NCBI GenBank assembly: GCA_023386345.1
Contig: JAEWJT010000004.1
Location: forward strand, 310,001-374,000
Source: Bacillota bacterium
GTDB taxonomy: Bacteria; Bacillota; Clostridia; Tissierellales; Sedimentibacteraceae
Length of the DNA stretch: 64,000 nt
Reading direction: 5' to 3'
The notes under the pieces were generated by a model. It searched no databases. It had not been told where the DNA came from and was given only the letters and a program-made list of their open reading frames with translations. Each line of letters begins with the position of its first letter. Within the stretch, counting starts at the first letter, position 1. Below are positions 8,703 through 17,085 of the stretch, piece by piece. A program made the translations under genes and the position numbers.

Positions 8703-8903
8703 CCAGAAATATAACAAAAAAATACGTTCTCGGAATCGGAAACGTGAAACTCTAAAGCACATTTCAGCAAAAATCCTACGGTTTGAAAACTCGCTACGCT
8801 CAAACAGTTCAAACTGCTTAACGGATTTTCACTGAAATGTGCTAAGAGTTTCATCGTTTCCTGCATATGTTCGCTTAATTTTTTTGTTATATTTCTTTCT
8901 TGG
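8703..8903. repeat. 201-bp imperfect inverted-repeat element (MITE-like)
   Basis: The 303-base gap after tcdA is dominated by two long inverted arms. GAAATATAACAAAAAAAT near 8706 is matched in reverse by ATTTTTTTGTTATATTTC near 8878-8895, and a second block from about 8732 to 8776 (GAAACTCT, GCACATTTCAG, AAATCC) is matched by 8823-8865. A small GTTTGA/TCAAAC hairpin (8781-8786/8800-8805) and a CAGTTcaAACTG palindrome lie in the centre. It has no reading frame of note. The flanks share TAGCG in inverted orientation, but I see no clean target-site duplication. A MITE or a folded transcript are both possible. Confidence 0.7.
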
Positions 8904-8980
8904 CATGTAAATCGCTATTTAGTGATTAGAAATAACTTATTAATTAATATAAATTTTAAAATTAAAGGAGAATTTTTAAA

Positions 8981-9319
8981 TTGAATTGTATTTTTTGTAA
9001 AATAATAAGCAAAGAAATACCTTCTAATGTGGTATTTGAAAATGATAAAATACTTGCTTTTCACGATATAGCACCACAAGCACCTGTGCATGTTATTATA
9101 ATTCCCAAAATTCATGTTTCCTCAGCAAATGAAGTGAATGAGAATAACTCTAATTATATTAGTGAAATATTCAGAGTTATACCTGAAATTGCTAAAAAAC
9201 TTGGAATTGCCGAATCAGGATATAGAATTATCAATAATTGCGGAATAGATGGATGCCAGAGTGTAGGGCATATACATTTTCATTTGCTTGGTGGAAAAAA
9301 GATGTCTGAAAGCTTCTAA
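8981..9319 (+). CDS. HIT family (histidine triad) protein
   Basis: A 112-residue histidine-triad nucleotide-binding protein of the Hint/HinT type, expected to hydrolyse purine nucleoside phosphoramidates or related adducts in the cytoplasm. The N-terminal CIFCKI pair of cysteines and the terminal GHIHFHLLGG triad (about residues 95-104) are clear. The start codon is TTG at 8981, with AAAGGAG ten bases upstream, and the protein begins MNCIFCKII as is usual for the family. In Firmicutes this gene often precedes rpsU, as it does here. Its physiological substrate is not known. Confidence 0.92.
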   Translation: MNCIFCKIISKEIPSNVVFENDKILAFHDIAPQAPVHVIIIPKIHVSSANEVNENNSNYISEIFRVIPEIAKKLGIAESGYRIINNCGIDGCQSVGHIHFHLLGGKKMSESF

Positions 9320-9445
9320 CTTGTTAAAATGGGTTAATTTACAACATTAACAAGGTTTAAATTAAAGCTATAAAACATTAAAAAATTTGTATAATTTTGT
9401 AAAAATATGTTTAAAAATCCAAAGAAAAAATTGATTAAATTTATG

Positions 9446-9474
9446 TTGCATTTGTTATTAGTATGGTATATAAT
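9446..9474 (+). promoter_or_regulatory. Sigma-A type promoter for rpsU-yqeY
   Basis: TTGCAT (9446-9451) and TATAAT (9469-9474) are 17 bases apart, about 70 bases upstream of rpsU. The remaining HIT-rpsU gap is AT-rich with nothing else I recognise. Confidence 0.75.
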
Positions 9475-9544
9475 ATGATAGTGCTATTTTAAACTCGCTG
9501 TTGTTTAGGACATACAGTGGAAGAAACGAGGGGAGGGTAGCAAA

Positions 9545-9727
9545 ATGACAGAGGTTAAGGTAAGAGAGAACGAGTCGCTTGACAATGCTCTTAGAAGATT
9601 TAAGAGACAATGTGCACTTACAGGAGTAATGTCTGAAGTAAGAAAAAGAGAACATTACGAAAAGCCAAGCGTAAAGCGTAAGAAAAAAGCTGAAGCGGCA
9701 AGAAGAAAGAAGAAAAAAATAAAATAA
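9545..9727 (+). CDS. rpsU: 30S ribosomal protein S21
   Basis: A 60-residue, strongly basic protein of standard S21 length. It begins with the family pattern VKVRENESLDNALRRFKRQC and ends in a lysine/arginine-rich tail. S21 binds the small subunit near the anti-Shine-Dalgarno end of 16S rRNA and helps initiation. A strong GAGGGGAGGG ribosome binding site precedes the ATG. It forms an operon with yqeY, 19 bases downstream, which is the conserved Firmicutes arrangement, and the pair is closed by the terminator at 10193. Confidence 0.97.
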   Translation: MTEVKVRENESLDNALRRFKRQCALTGVMSEVRKREHYEKPSVKRKKKAEAARRKKKKIK

Positions 9728-9746
9728 GAGAATTTGAGGTGAAAAT

Positions 9747-10190
9747 ATGCCTTTGAAAGATATCTTGGCTGAAGATTTGAAAGAATCGATGAAGTTTAAG
9801 AATAAAGTCAAAAAAGATGTTGTAACTATGGTTAGAGCTGCTATTAAGCAACGTGAAGTTGATGAAAGAATTGAGCTTGATGATACTGATATTATAAACA
9901 TTATTGCTAAACAGATTAAACAGAAGAAAGACAGTATAGAGGATTTTCAAAAAGGCAAAAGACAAGATCTTGTTGATCTCGCAAATGAAGAGATTAAAAT
10001 TCTTTTAAGTTATTTACCGCCTCAACTATCTGAGGATGAGCTAGAGGAAATTGTAAAAGACGCTATAAATGAAACACAAGCTCAGACTAAAAAAGACCTT
10101 GGCAAGCTTATGGCAGTTCTTATGCCAAAAGTAAAAGGTAAGGCTGATGGCAAGCAAGTAAATCAAATCGTAGCAAAATACTTACAGTAA
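9747..10190 (+). CDS. yqeY: GatB/YqeY domain protein
   Basis: This 147-residue protein matches stand-alone YqeY, whose helical domain is the same as the tRNA-binding tail of the amidotransferase subunit GatB. Family marks are the LSYLPPQLSEDELEEIV segment and the closing KGKADGKQVNQIVAKYL. GAGGTG precedes the ATG. It follows rpsU in one transcription unit. A role in tRNA or mischarged tRNA handling is inferred from the GatB relationship, but no activity is established for the family. A perfect-stem terminator starts three bases after the stop. Confidence 0.93.
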   Translation: MPLKDILAEDLKESMKFKNKVKKDVVTMVRAAIKQREVDERIELDDTDIINIIAKQIKQKKDSIEDFQKGKRQDLVDLANEEIKILLSYLPPQLSEDELEEIVKDAINETQAQTKKDLGKLMAVLMPKVKGKADGKQVNQIVAKYLQ

Positions 10191-10192
10191 CT

Positions 10193-10218
10193 AAAAACCC
10201 TGAATTCAGGGTTTTTTT
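10193..10218 (+). terminator. Rho-independent terminator after yqeY
   Basis: AAAAACCCTG and CAGGGTTTTT flank an AATT loop, giving a perfect 10-bp stem followed by T residues. It ends the rpsU-yqeY transcript. Confidence 0.9.
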
Positions 10219-10279
10219 AGTTTCATAGAAACTTATTTGACGTTAATTTAAATTAAAAAACGCAGATTTGATGTTTTTT

Positions 10280-10328
10280 AAAATCATCTATTTTTATTTG
10301 ATTAAATAAATATGGATGATTTTTTATT
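10280..10328 (+). terminator. Second terminator-like hairpin upstream of yqfC
   Basis: AAAATCATC (10280-10288) pairs with GATGATTTT (10315-10323), with a T run after it and an AT-rich inner stem. It may back up the yqeY terminator or fold in the yqfC leader. Confidence 0.4.
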
Positions 10329-10404
10329 ATCAAAAACATTTAAGGTACAATATCGTTCTAATAGTCTTATATTTTTCATATTTTTATATAAAGGATGTGG
10401 TAAT

Positions 10405-10677
10405 ATGGATATAAACAGAATACGCAGTAAATTAGCAGATGAGCTTGAAATGCCTGATAATGTTATGACTAATAATTTTGATATAAGAATTCAAGGAAAT
10501 AGACGTGTAATAATTGAAAATCATGTAGGTGTGCTTATATACGAGCATGATGTAATTCACATAAAAACAAAAATACATAATGTAATAATTAAGGGAGATA
10601 AATTAAAAATAGGAGAAATAACAGATTTTTATATAATTGTAAACGGCGTAATCAATGAAGTGCAAATAAAAGAATAG
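10405..10677 (+). CDS. yqfC: Sporulation protein YqfC
   Basis: A 90-residue protein of the YabP/YqfC family, rich in beta strands (RRVIIENHVGVLIYEHDVIHIKT), as in sporulation proteins expressed in the mother cell. The start at 10405 follows AAGGATGTGG; an in-frame ATG at 10312 lies within the preceding hairpin and is rejected. It is followed after 9 bases by yqfD and then phoH, the conserved sporulation-linked order. In B. subtilis this pair is made under sigma-E; I could not identify a convincing sigma-E promoter here. Its biochemical role is unknown. Confidence 0.88.
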   Translation: MDINRIRSKLADELEMPDNVMTNNFDIRIQGNRRVIIENHVGVLIYEHDVIHIKTKIHNVIIKGDKLKIGEITDFYIIVNGVINEVQIKE

Positions 10678-10686
10678 GGGGACAAT

Positions 10687-11871
10687 ATGCTTAGTCAAAG
10701 GATAGACAATTTTGTAAAAAGCTATGTAATTGTAAATTTAAAGACAAAAAATTATGAAAAAACTCTTAATTTACTCAGAAGAAAAAATGTTGTTATGTGG
10801 GATATTAATAAAGTTCAAGATGGAATAAGCTTTAAAATATATAAAAAAGACTTAGAAAAAAACAAACAATTTTTTAATGATGCAAATATAAATCCTGTAA
10901 AAAAAGTTGGACTAATGTTTAAATTAAATAAATTGTATATGAGGCTTGGATTTATCGCAGGTGCGGTATTAATTATTATATATATATTTATATTTTGCTC
11001 CTATACTTGGAATATAAGACTAATAGGAAATGAACAAATTTTAGAAACTGATATAGTTAAGTTCTTGAGTGACAATCATATTAAGACCCCAATTAAAATT
11101 GATAAGATAAACAATAAACAAATTGAAGATTTGATTTATTCTAATTTTAAAAGTATTAAATTTGTAGAGGCTCATATTGATGGAATTAACTTAGTTTTAT
11201 ATATAAGAGAAAAAAAAGAATCTGATTATATAATAAACGATACAAGTCCGAGCAGTATAATATCAAATAAACAGGCTGTAATATACAAAACAGTTGTAAA
11301 GCAAGGGCAATTATTAGTTAGAGAGGGTGATGTTGTAGGCAAAGGACAGCTTTTAGTTCAAGGTACAAAAAGAGATAAGGATAATACAGAAAAATTAGTA
11401 AACTCTGATGCAACCATTCTTGGACACACATATTATAATCTAAGTTTTACAGAACCTAAAATTCATAATATAAAAAAAGAAACAGGAAAGACTAATAAAG
11501 TGTTTAAGTTAGTATTTAAAGATAAAAGTATAAAAATATTTGGAAATGAAAAAAAATATAAAAATTTTGATAGTGTAAGTAAAATCATTCATATCCCAAT
11601 AATTACAGATTTTTTTAAAATTTCATTTGAAAGTATAAAAAACTATGAAGTAGATATAATTGAGCAAGAAATCAGCAAGGAATATGCTGAGAATAAATTA
11701 TTTATAAATTTATATGAAAAGTTAGTGAAAGTTTGTAACAAAAATGTTAAAATAGATAAAAAGGATATTGTCTTAGAGGAAACAGAGAATGAATTCATAC
11801 TAAGAGCAAAGATTGAAGCGACAGAGGATATAGGAGAAAAGATAAAAATATACTCTTTTAAGGAGGATTAG
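10687..11871 (+). CDS. yqfD: Sporulation membrane protein YqfD
   Basis: A 394-residue protein with the YqfD layout: a cytoplasmic N-terminal region of about 85 residues, one transmembrane helix (about 90-108, ending IIYIFIFCSYTW), and a large extracytoplasmic region beginning with a POTRA-like stretch (IRLIGNEQILETDIVKFL). GGGGGACA lies in front of the ATG. It sits between yqfC and phoH, and its last codons hold the AAGGAGG ribosome binding site of phoH, so the two are tightly coupled. YqfD is needed for efficient sporulation in relatives, and its molecular function is not known. Confidence 0.9.
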   Translation: MLSQRIDNFVKSYVIVNLKTKNYEKTLNLLRRKNVVMWDINKVQDGISFKIYKKDLEKNKQFFNDANINPVKKVGLMFKLNKLYMRLGFIAGAVLIIIYIFIFCSYTWNIRLIGNEQILETDIVKFLSDNHIKTPIKIDKINNKQIEDLIYSNFKSIKFVEAHIDGINLVLYIREKKESDYIINDTSPSSIISNKQAVIYKTVVKQGQLLVREGDVVGKGQLLVQGTKRDKDNTEKLVNSDATILGHTYYNLSFTEPKIHNIKKETGKTNKVFKLVFKDKSIKIFGNEKKYKNFDSVSKIIHIPIITDFFKISFESIKNYEVDIIEQEISKEYAENKLFINLYEKLVKVCNKNVKIDKKDIVLEETENEFILRAKIEATEDIGEKIKIYSFKED

Positions 11872-12891
11872 GTGGAATACGAACAAACATTGTTGATTGA
11901 GCAGCAAGAAATTTTAAGTAAATTACTGGGAGTGCATGACAGGAACTTAAAGCTTATTAAAACTAACTTTGATGTTAATGTTTTATTAAGAGATAATGAA
12001 ATAAAAATCATGGGAGAGCAAACGACTGTCGACGCAGTAAGTAATATTATTAATAATATTATAAATGAAATAAAAATTGAAAATGATATAAGCGAGCAAA
12101 AGGTATCTTATTATATTGATATGGAAAAGAATAACACTAATTTGGACTATAGCTCACTTTTAAAGGATGTAATAGTTACAACCGCTTCAGGAAGAAACAT
12201 AAAAGCGAAAACTGTAGGACAAAGAAGATATATAGATTTAATAAATGAAAAGGATATAACCTTTGGAGTAGGCCCTGCTGGTACTGGTAAAACCTATCTC
12301 GCAGTAGCACAGGCAGTAAATGCTTTGAGAAAGAAAGAAGTAGAACGTATTATCTTAACAAGACCAGCTGTTGAAGCAGGAGAAAAACTGGGATTTTTAC
12401 CCGGAGATTTGCAGGATAAGGTTGATCCATATCTTAGACCATTGTATGATGCCTTATTTGATATATTTGGAGTTGATAACTTCTTGAAAAATGTTGAAAA
12501 ACAAATTATCGAAATAGCTCCATTAGCTTATATGAGAGGAAGAACTTTGGACTCTTCATTCATCATACTTGACGAGGCTCAAAATACAACTAATGAACAG
12601 ATGAAGATGTTTTTGACAAGGCTTGGACATGGCTCAAAGGCTGTTATCACAGGGGATATCACTCAGATTGATTTGCCAGATGGAAAAAAATCAGGACTAC
12701 GTTCCGTTATAAACATACTTAAAGATGTGGAAGGAATAGGCTTTATGTTTTTTGAAAAACGTGATATAGTAAGACATAAATTAGTTCAAGATATCATTAA
12801 AGCATATGAAGATTACGAAGAAACAAAGAATTTGAGTGGGACACCTGAAGGATTTAGAAAATCTAAAAAAATAGAAGAAGCAGAAATATAA
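11872..12891 (+). CDS. phoH: PhoH family ATPase (PhoH-like protein)
   Basis: A 339-residue P-loop ATPase. A KH-like N-terminal part is followed by Walker A GPAGTGKT (about residues 134-141), the phrase RPAVEAGEKLGFLPGD and Walker B FIILDEAQNT (about 230-239). GTG is used as start, immediately after the yqfD stop and behind AAGGAGG. PhoH proteins act in RNA metabolism and are usually next to ybeY, as here; a helicase or RNase-associated role is inferred. The HD-domain gene pgpH/yqfF that often separates phoH and ybeY is missing: only 29 bases lie between them. Confidence 0.93.
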   Translation: MEYEQTLLIEQQEILSKLLGVHDRNLKLIKTNFDVNVLLRDNEIKIMGEQTTVDAVSNIINNIINEIKIENDISEQKVSYYIDMEKNNTNLDYSSLLKDVIVTTASGRNIKAKTVGQRRYIDLINEKDITFGVGPAGTGKTYLAVAQAVNALRKKEVERIILTRPAVEAGEKLGFLPGDLQDKVDPYLRPLYDALFDIFGVDNFLKNVEKQIIEIAPLAYMRGRTLDSSFIILDEAQNTTNEQMKMFLTRLGHGSKAVITGDITQIDLPDGKKSGLRSVINILKDVEGIGFMFFEKRDIVRHKLVQDIIKAYEDYEETKNLSGTPEGFRKSKKIEEAEI

Positions 12892-12920
12892 TTTTAAAAT
12901 TCAATTAAATGGAGAAATTT

Positions 12921-13388
12921 ATGGAAGTAGACATACTATACGACGATAGACAGGATAAAATACAGATAAGTGATGAAAACATTGAAGCTATTAGGAAAAC
13001 TGTTATAGCTTGCTTAGAAACAGAGGAATTAGATGGAAATTTTGAAGTAAGCGTATCCTTTGTGACTAACGAAGAAATTAGGGAATTAAATAGACAATAT
13101 AGAAACGTTGACAGTGAAACTGATGTTTTATCATTTTCTCTAGATGATGAAGATGGTGAAATTTCAATGGACGGAGAAGTCGTGTTGCTTGGGGATATTG
13201 TCTTGTCAACAGAAAAAATTATCGAACAAGCTAAGGATTATGGACACAGCTTAGAAAGAGAGATGTTATATTTAGTAGCACATAGTACTCTTCATCTATT
13301 AGGCTATGACCATATGGATGATGATGAAAAATCAGAAATGAGACAAAGAGAAAAGGAAATAATGAAGAAACTTTCAATTTTTAAATAG
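12921..13388 (+). CDS. ybeY: Endoribonuclease YbeY (rRNA maturation)
   Basis: YbeY is a zinc-dependent endoribonuclease that acts in 16S rRNA 3'-end maturation and ribosome quality control. The protein has 155 residues and the metal motif HSTLHLLGYDH (about residues 118-128), with the conserved RxxDxxTDVLSF-type segment before it (RNVDSETDVLSF). ATG 12921 is preferred because GGAGA sits five bases upstream; the ATG at 12909 has no ribosome binding site. It follows phoH in the standard order phoH-ybeY-cdd-era-recO, although yerB is inserted here and dgkA is absent. Confidence 0.94.
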   Translation: MEVDILYDDRQDKIQISDENIEAIRKTVIACLETEELDGNFEVSVSFVTNEEIRELNRQYRNVDSETDVLSFSLDDEDGEISMDGEVVLLGDIVLSTEKIIEQAKDYGHSLEREMLYLVAHSTLHLLGYDHMDDDEKSEMRQREKEIMKKLSIFK

Positions 13389-13496
13389 TTTTATTATAAT
13401 TTAGTTTCTTATTTACAATAACATAATTCATTTGTCTTTAATAAATAGGAAATTTATATTCTAAATTATAAAAACAATTATATATGGGGGATTAAT

Positions 13497-14582
13497 ATGA
13501 ACAAAAAGATTATCAGATTAATCATAATATCTGTTATGCTTATAGTGTCATTTATGACACTTACATCTTGCAGCAATAAGAATGACAAGGTTGAAGATAT
13601 AATTAAGATTGATGATAAAGTAACAGTAGTAGATGACAAAGAACCAGACAAAGAAGATGATTCTACAGTTGTAGAAAATGATGATTTAAATAAAGCTAAA
13701 TCAAAGCTTGATGGTTTAAAATATAATGAAGAATTGTTAAACAACAGACCTATAGTTGTTGTCATAGATAATCACCCAAAAGCAAGGTGGCAAGCAGGTA
13801 TCAGCGAGGCTGAAATAGTCTATGAGGTAGAGGCAGAAGCACCATTTACGAGATACTTGGCCGTTTTTCAGACAAAAGAACCTGAACGCATCGGGCCTGT
13901 TAGAAGCGCCCGTCCTTATATGATTTATTTAGCGTTAAACCATAATAGCATATTTGCTCATGTTGGAGGAAGTGACGATGCCTTTATCAAATTAAAAGCT
14001 CTGTCAATCGCAGACATTGATGGCTTATATACTTCAAATATGTGGAGATATAACAAAACTAATAAATATGCTCCTCATAATCTTTATACAGATATAAAAA
14101 ATCTTAGAGAATTTGCTGATGCTAAAGGATATAAGAAGGATGTAGAGTATAATGGATTTAACTTTAATGATGAGGATATAGATTTAAAATCAGAAAATCT
14201 TGCTGAGAATATAAAAATTACATATAATAAAAGTAATACTACCGAATATAAATACGATAAGGAAACAAAGCTTTATACAAGGTATAAGGATGGAGAAAAG
14301 CACTTAGATGAAAATAATGATGTTGCAATTACTGCCAAAAACATCATTATATATACAGCTGATAAAAAAGTTTTAGACAATGAGGGCAGGCTACAGATAG
14401 GAGTAGTAGGAAAAGGTACTGGAAAATATATAACAAATGGAAAATCAGTTGATATTACTTGGACTAAGGAAACTGAAAAATCTTCAACTGTTTTTAAAGT
14501 TGGAGATGAGGAATTAAGATTAAATCCAGGAAATACATGGATTCAAATAATAAACAAAAATACAGAGGTGACTGGAGAATAG
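13497..14582 (+). CDS. yerB: DUF3048 lipoprotein, YerB family
   Basis: A 361-residue secreted lipoprotein: a lipobox LTSC ends the signal peptide near residue 24, followed by an acidic linker to about residue 60. The DUF3048 part carries the family phrases RPIVVVIDNHPKARWQAGIS and RIGPVRSARPYMIYLA, and the C-terminal DUF3048_C region is present. A GGGGG site precedes the ATG. YerB proteins are common in Firmicutes and are thought to act at the cell surface, but no reaction is known. It sits where dgkA is often found between ybeY and cdd. Confidence 0.88.
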   Translation: MNKKIIRLIIISVMLIVSFMTLTSCSNKNDKVEDIIKIDDKVTVVDDKEPDKEDDSTVVENDDLNKAKSKLDGLKYNEELLNNRPIVVVIDNHPKARWQAGISEAEIVYEVEAEAPFTRYLAVFQTKEPERIGPVRSARPYMIYLALNHNSIFAHVGGSDDAFIKLKALSIADIDGLYTSNMWRYNKTNKYAPHNLYTDIKNLREFADAKGYKKDVEYNGFNFNDEDIDLKSENLAENIKITYNKSNTTEYKYDKETKLYTRYKDGEKHLDENNDVAITAKNIIIYTADKKVLDNEGRLQIGVVGKGTGKYITNGKSVDITWTKETEKSSTVFKVGDEELRLNPGNTWIQIINKNTEVTGE

Positions 14583-14670
14583 TAATCTGCCAGTGAGATA
14601 ATAATTTGTCTTAGTGTGTATATAGAATAAATTCTCTGGCAAATTAAAATTTTAGAAAGGAAAAACGATT

Positions 14671-15060
14671 ATGAACAATAAAGAATTAATTAAATATGCT
14701 TTAGAAGCAAGAGAGAAGTCATACAGTCCATATTCACAATTTAAAGTAGGAGCAGCTATTTTAACAAAATCTGGAGAAGTTATCACAGGCTGTAATATTG
14801 AATCTGCATCATATACACCAACAATCTGTGCAGAGCGAACTGCACTTGCAAAATGCGTATCTGAAGGTCATACTGACATAGAAAAAATTGCAGTTGTCGG
14901 AAGCTTAGAAAGAATATCATATCCTTGTGGAGTATGTAGACAATTTTTGAGAGAATTCGGAAAAGATATGTTGATAATATGCGCAACAAGTGAAGATAAT
15001 TATACAGAGTACAAACTTAGCGAATTATTGCCAAATAGCTTTGGACCTGAGGATTTATAA
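14671..15060 (+). CDS. cdd: Cytidine deaminase
   Basis: The 129-residue homotetrameric-type enzyme deaminates cytidine and deoxycytidine to uridine and deoxyuridine in pyrimidine salvage. The zinc motifs are CAERTA (about residues 53-58, with the proton-shuttling glutamate) and PCGVCR (about 87-92). The substrate segment SPYSQFKVGAAI is near the N-terminus. AGAAAGGAA precedes the ATG. It lies between yerB and era in the conserved ybeY-cdd-era neighbourhood. Confidence 0.96.
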   Translation: MNNKELIKYALEAREKSYSPYSQFKVGAAILTKSGEVITGCNIESASYTPTICAERTALAKCVSEGHTDIEKIAVVGSLERISYPCGVCRQFLREFGKDMLIICATSEDNYTEYKLSELLPNSFGPEDL

Positions 15061-15194
15061 ACAGGTATATAATACAGAAAATAAAAATTTTAATGAAATT
15101 ACAAAAAATCCAAATAAATTTATATATTAAATTTATAATTATATATAAATTGGTATGGTTATGAAAAAATAAAAAAATAAAAGGAAAGGTTAAA

Positions 15195-15232
15195 AAGTGA
15201 AAAGAATTTCACTTGTGTGAAGTGTATTTCAC
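15195..15232 (+). promoter_or_regulatory. Two adjacent hairpins and a 7-codon frame before era
   Basis: AAGTGAAA (15195-15202) pairs with TTTCACTT (15207-15214), and GTGAA (15217-15221) with TTCAC (15228-15232). AAGGAAAGG (15181-15189) lies 7 bases before a GTG at 15197 that opens the short frame MKRISLV, ending at 15220. The era ATG at 15246 has no ribosome binding site of its own nearby. Whether the short frame is translated is not known. Confidence 0.45.
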
Positions 15233-15245
15233 TCAATAAAAAATA

Positions 15246-16142
15246 ATGTTTAAATCAGGATTTGTTACAATAGTAGGCAGACCAAATGTTGGAAAGTCTA
15301 CACTTATGAATAATATGATAGGAGAGAAAATATCTATCATATCAGATAAACCACAGACAACAAGAAATAAAATTCAGACTGTTTACACTGATGAACAGGC
15401 TCAGATAGTGTTTTTAGATACACCAGGTATTCATAAACCTAAGAACAACCTTGGTCAATTTATGAATAATGAAGTAAATGATGCCTTAGATGCAGTAGAT
15501 GTAATTATAATGATAACAGATGAATGTAGCAAAATTGGCCCAGGAGATGAATTTATTCTTGAAAAGATAAAGGGAGCAAAGGCTAAAAAAATACTCGCTA
15601 TCAATAAAATTGACAAGCATCCAAAAGAAAATATGTTAGAGATGAGTAGACAGTTTGAAGAATATAATATATTTGATGAAATACTTCTTATCTCTGCCAT
15701 GACTGATGTTGGAGTTAAGGGCTTAGTAGAAAAAATCAAAGAATATTTAAATGAAGGCCCTATGTATTACCCAGAGGATTATCTTACAGATAGACCTGAA
15801 AAATTCATAGTTGCAGAGATTATAAGAGAAAAAGCGTTGATGTATCTGCAAGATGAAGTACCTCATGGTATAGCTGTTGAAGTTGAAAAGATGAAGGTAA
15901 GGAAAGATAAAAACTTAACTGATATAAGAGCTGTCATATTATGCGAGAAGAAATCTCATAAGAGCATAATTATAGGTGAAAATGGAAGAAAAATCAAAGG
16001 GATAGGTATGAGTGCCAGAAAGGATATAGAAAATCTTTTAGCGACTCAAGTTTTCTTGGAGTTATGGGTAAAAGTATCACCAGATTGGCGAGATAACAGC
16101 AATATGCTTAAAGAGCTTGGATACGATAGAAAGAAGATGTAA
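15246..16142 (+). CDS. era: GTPase Era
   Basis: Era is an essential GTPase that binds the 3' end of 16S rRNA during small-subunit assembly. The 298-residue protein has G1 GRPNVGKST (about residues 11-19), G3 DTPG, G4 NKID (about 122-125) and a C-terminal KH domain with the loop GENGRKIKGIG. The N-terminus MFKSGFVTIVGRPN is that of the family, so ATG 15246 is secure, although no ribosome binding site precedes it directly; the nearest is about 57 bases upstream beyond two hairpins. recO follows in the usual order. Confidence 0.95.
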   Translation: MFKSGFVTIVGRPNVGKSTLMNNMIGEKISIISDKPQTTRNKIQTVYTDEQAQIVFLDTPGIHKPKNNLGQFMNNEVNDALDAVDVIIMITDECSKIGPGDEFILEKIKGAKAKKILAINKIDKHPKENMLEMSRQFEEYNIFDEILLISAMTDVGVKGLVEKIKEYLNEGPMYYPEDYLTDRPEKFIVAEIIREKALMYLQDEVPHGIAVEVEKMKVRKDKNLTDIRAVILCEKKSHKSIIIGENGRKIKGIGMSARKDIENLLATQVFLELWVKVSPDWRDNSNMLKELGYDRKKM

Positions 16143-16163
16143 CAATATAGAATAGCAGTGTTT

Positions 16164-16210
16164 GCTCCATGCACAAAATTAATGGAGCTTTATGTCTATG
16201 TGCATGGAGG
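16164..16210 (+). promoter_or_regulatory. recO leader with paired ribosome binding site and alternative hairpin
   Basis: CTCCATGCACA (16165-16175) pairs over 11 bp with TGTGCATGGAG (16199-16209), covering the GGAGG site of recO. The same segment GCTCCAT (16164-16170) can pair over 7 bp with ATGGAGC (16182-16188), which would free the site. This is seen in the sequence; use as a switch is inference. Confidence 0.5.
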
Positions 16211-16214
16211 CAAA

Positions 16215-17024
16215 ATGATTATAGAAGATGAAGTTCTGATATTAAAAGAAGTAAAATATAAGGATAATGATAAAATACTTCACGCACTATCTAAAAATAA
16301 TGGCAAAATTCAAATTTTGTCAAGAGGTTGTAGAAAGAGTAAAAGCCCTTTAATAAATATATCTCAAATCATGGCATACTCAAAATGCCAGCTCTATGTT
16401 AGCAAGGATATGTACATATTAAATGGTGGTGAATTGATTGATAATTTTTATAATATTAGAAGTAAAATTACAGCATTTTTGCATGGAAGCTATATTTTAG
16501 AGCTGCTAAGCTATATTTCTCAGGAAAATGATATTGATGGTAAAGCTTTTGAAATGACTGTTAGACTTTTTCAAATACTAAATGATATTGAAGAAGATGA
16601 AAATAAAATTGAAAATATAATATCTATATATGAACTTAAGCTGATTTCAATGCTTGGATATAGACCACAGCTAAAAGAATGTGTTATATGCGAAGAAAAA
16701 ATAAATAAAGATTTATCATATGTTTTAAATATAAAAGATGGTGGCATACAGTGTGTACATTGTATAGAACAAATGCGAGCTACACAATATGTGCATAGTA
16801 ATAATAATTCTGTAAATATTAATATAAACAATAATATTGGTAAAAATGATATCTCTTATAAAAATATTGTATTATTAAATAATATACTTGTTTCAAAGCT
16901 TGATGACAGTGACATAATAAGTGAAATAAGCGACAAAATAAGAGTTTTGATAAAAAACTATTTGTTTTATCATATAGGAAAATCAGATTTTACAACATTA
17001 AATTTATTAAAAAAAGGTGTATAA
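16215..17024 (+). CDS. recO: DNA repair protein RecO
   Basis: RecO loads RecA in the RecFOR pathway and anneals single strands. The protein has 269 residues: an N-terminal OB fold beginning MIIEDEVLILKEVKYKDNDK and a C-terminal helical domain with the four-cysteine zinc site CVICEE and CVHC (about residues 157-160 and 180-183). The start at 16215 is fixed by TGGAGG five bases upstream and by the family N-terminus; an in-frame ATG at 16158 would add 19 atypical residues. The C-terminal half is rich in asparagine and poorly conserved by eye. It follows era, as usual. Confidence 0.9.
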   Translation: MIIEDEVLILKEVKYKDNDKILHALSKNNGKIQILSRGCRKSKSPLINISQIMAYSKCQLYVSKDMYILNGGELIDNFYNIRSKITAFLHGSYILELLSYISQENDIDGKAFEMTVRLFQILNDIEEDENKIENIISIYELKLISMLGYRPQLKECVICEEKINKDLSYVLNIKDGGIQCVHCIEQMRATQYVHSNNNSVNININNNIGKNDISYKNIVLLNNILVSKLDDSDIISEISDKIRVLIKNYLFYHIGKSDFTTLNLLKKGV

Positions 17025-17085
17025 ATTATAAACAAAAAATTATATAATTTTGTTTTAAGTTTAGTAAAAAATTGGAGGATATATT

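Noticed and set aside
9458..9965. Minus-strand frames opposite rpsU-yqeY
   Set aside because: They are antisense shadows of conserved genes, with no ribosome binding site and low-complexity products.
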